Source: Acidobacteriota bacterium (GTDB taxonomy: Bacteria > Acidobacteriota > Terriglobia > Acidiferrales > UBA7541). From it: a DNA stretch of 7,928 bases. Within the stretch, counting starts at the first letter, position 1; every line of letters begins with the position of its first letter. The position numbers were made by a program, and so were the translations under genes. Location of the stretch: contig QHYO01000067.1 in NCBI GenBank assembly GCA_003224135.1, forward strand, positions 1-7,928, in the 5' to 3' direction. The notes below the pieces were generated by a model that was not told the origin of the DNA, ran no database searches, and saw nothing but the letters and a program-made list of their open reading frames with translations. Positions 7,326 to 7,928 of this stretch are shown here, piece after piece.

Positions 7326-7410
7326 ATGATCAAAAAAGTGAAAAGCGGTTACAAAGTACTTTCCAGCAAAGGAAAAAATCTGGGAGGAATTTTTCAAGCG
7401 CAGCAAGTGA
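7326..7410 (+). pseudogene. Short conserved-type gene with apparent internal deletion and frameshift
   Basis: An ATG at 7326 has GAGG 6 nt upstream; an in-frame ATG at 7314 follows AAGGAG more closely. The frame reads MIKKVKSGYKVLSSKGKNLG and then one more Gly. This resembles, from memory, a family of very small bacterial proteins of unknown function, roughly 40-45 residues, that continue with a PYKT-EAEKRL-QVEFFK-like tail. Here the middle is absent and the tail appears in the +1 frame: EFFKRSK and a TGA at 7387-7410, directly after the two-glycine codons. This pattern suggests a gene that lost about 45 nt with a net frameshift. Read straight on, the original frame gives a 49-residue product ending at 7475 and overlapping the acetate kinase 3' end. 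A hairpin starts 5 nt after the TGA at 7410, where an intact gene would end. Function is unknown, and a functional short peptide cannot be excluded. Confidence 0.5.
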
Positions 7411-7414
7411 GCCA

Positions 7415-7439
7415 TGCTGCGAAGGACAATTTCGCAGCA
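7415..7439. terminator. Hairpin between two convergent genes, possible shared terminator
   Basis: TGCTGCGAA-GGACAAT-TTCGCAGCA is a perfect 9-bp stem with a 7-nt loop. It lies between the TGA at 7408-7410 of the plus-strand remnant and the acetate kinase stop at 7461-7459, a place where a bidirectional terminator is expected. Neither strand has a T run right after the stem, so it is not a textbook intrinsic terminator. It may instead block 3' exonucleases or work with Rho. Confidence 0.4.
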
Positions 7440-7458
7440 ACAATTTCGACGCCAGGAG

Positions 7459-7928
7459 TCACTGTTCGCGGGTGAGAAGCCTCCAACACTCGCGTGCGAT
7501 GGCCCAATCTTCCTGCGCACGCACGACGAGCACTCGCACCTTTGATTCCGCTGTAGCGATGTCCTGGTCGGAAGGATTGGCGGTGTTTTTTGCGGAATCG
7601 AGCGCCAAGCCCAAAAAAGTGAAATGACTGCAGGCAGCGCCGCGGACTTCAGAGGAATTCTCCCCAATGCCGCCCGTGAATACGATGGCCTCAGCGCCGC
7701 CGAGAGAGGCGAGCATTGAGCCAATACCCGCGCGCAACCGGTGCACAAACATGTCGAACGCGAGTTGGGCGCGTGGATTGCCCGACTGCATTGCAGCGGT
7801 GATTTCGCGCATGTCAGCCGAAATTCCGGAAATTCCCAGAAGTCCCGATCTGGAGTTCAACACCTCATCGAGCACTTTGCCATTCAGATCTTCTTCTCGC
7901 ATCAAGTAAGTAAGGATGCCGGGATCGA
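7459..7928 (-). CDS. ackA: Acetate kinase, C-terminal part (runs off the window)
   Basis: The last 155 codons of an acetate kinase are present; the frame is open through the right window edge, so the 5' part lies outside. The enzyme interconverts acetate plus ATP with acetyl phosphate plus ADP in the cytoplasm. Family blocks seen are DPGILTYLMREED at the window edge, NSRSGLLGISGISADMRE, the nucleotide-site loop VFTGGIGENS and a RAQEDWAIARE ending that aligns with the usual PTxEELxIARE. The Glu expected to help bind metal is kept. Full-length enzymes have about 400 residues, so roughly 60 percent is missing from view. Butyrate kinase is a less likely relative given the GGIGENS and RSGLLGISG motifs. 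The gene ends convergently with the short plus-strand remnant. Confidence 0.93.
   Translation of the reverse strand, partial: DPGILTYLMREEDLNGKVLDEVLNSRSGLLGISGISADMREITAAMQSGNPRAQLAFDMFVHRLRAGIGSMLASLGGAEAIVFTGGIGENSSEVRGAACSHFTFLGLALDSAKNTANPSDQDIATAESKVRVLVVRAQEDWAIARECWRLLTREQ

Noticed and set aside
7169..7333. N-terminal extension of the isomerase to a start at 7333
   Set aside because: The 55 extra residues do not resemble the family, the ATG at 7168 has a strong ribosome binding site, and the extension would cover a candidate promoter and the opposite-strand small gene.

Overview
The window looks like chromosomal DNA of a Gram-negative soil-type bacterium, most likely an acidobacterium. 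That placement is inference. It rests on a large outer-membrane receptor with an N-terminal carboxypeptidase-regulatory-like domain and a plug of the Xanthomonas/Caulobacter receptor type, moderate to high GC, and use of GTG and TTG starts. No rRNA, tRNA, CRISPR array, insertion sequence or phage gene was seen.

All full-size genes lie on the minus strand, so transcription runs from right to left. From the right: the 3' half of an acetate kinase gene (ends 7459); a short plus-strand gene or gene remnant (7326-7410) that converges on it, with a hairpin between them; a sugar phosphate isomerase/epimerase with its own candidate promoter (6233-7168); an OmpR-type response regulator and a membrane histidine kinase that overlap by 4 nt (4054-6116); a hairpin right after the kinase stop; a TonB-dependent receptor (1015-3867); a secreted purple-acid-phosphatase-like metallophosphoesterase (109-984) that follows in the same frame after one amber stop; and, at the left edge, the first six codons of another gene with a good ribosome binding site.

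Working model (inference): the two-component pair senses an envelope signal and may control itself through an 11-bp-period direct repeat upstream of the regulator. The receptor and the phosphoesterase form one transcription unit that could release phosphate or a dephosphorylated product outside the inner membrane and import a substrate across the outer membrane. The isomerase and acetate kinase are separate cytoplasmic carbon-metabolism genes.

Most of the window is ordinary. Four points deserve a second look: the short plus-strand gene that seems to have lost its middle; the phosphoesterase start, where a well-placed ribosome binding site and an ideal signal peptide point to an ATC codon; an isomerase that appears about ten residues short next to its active site; and the direct repeat upstream of the regulator.
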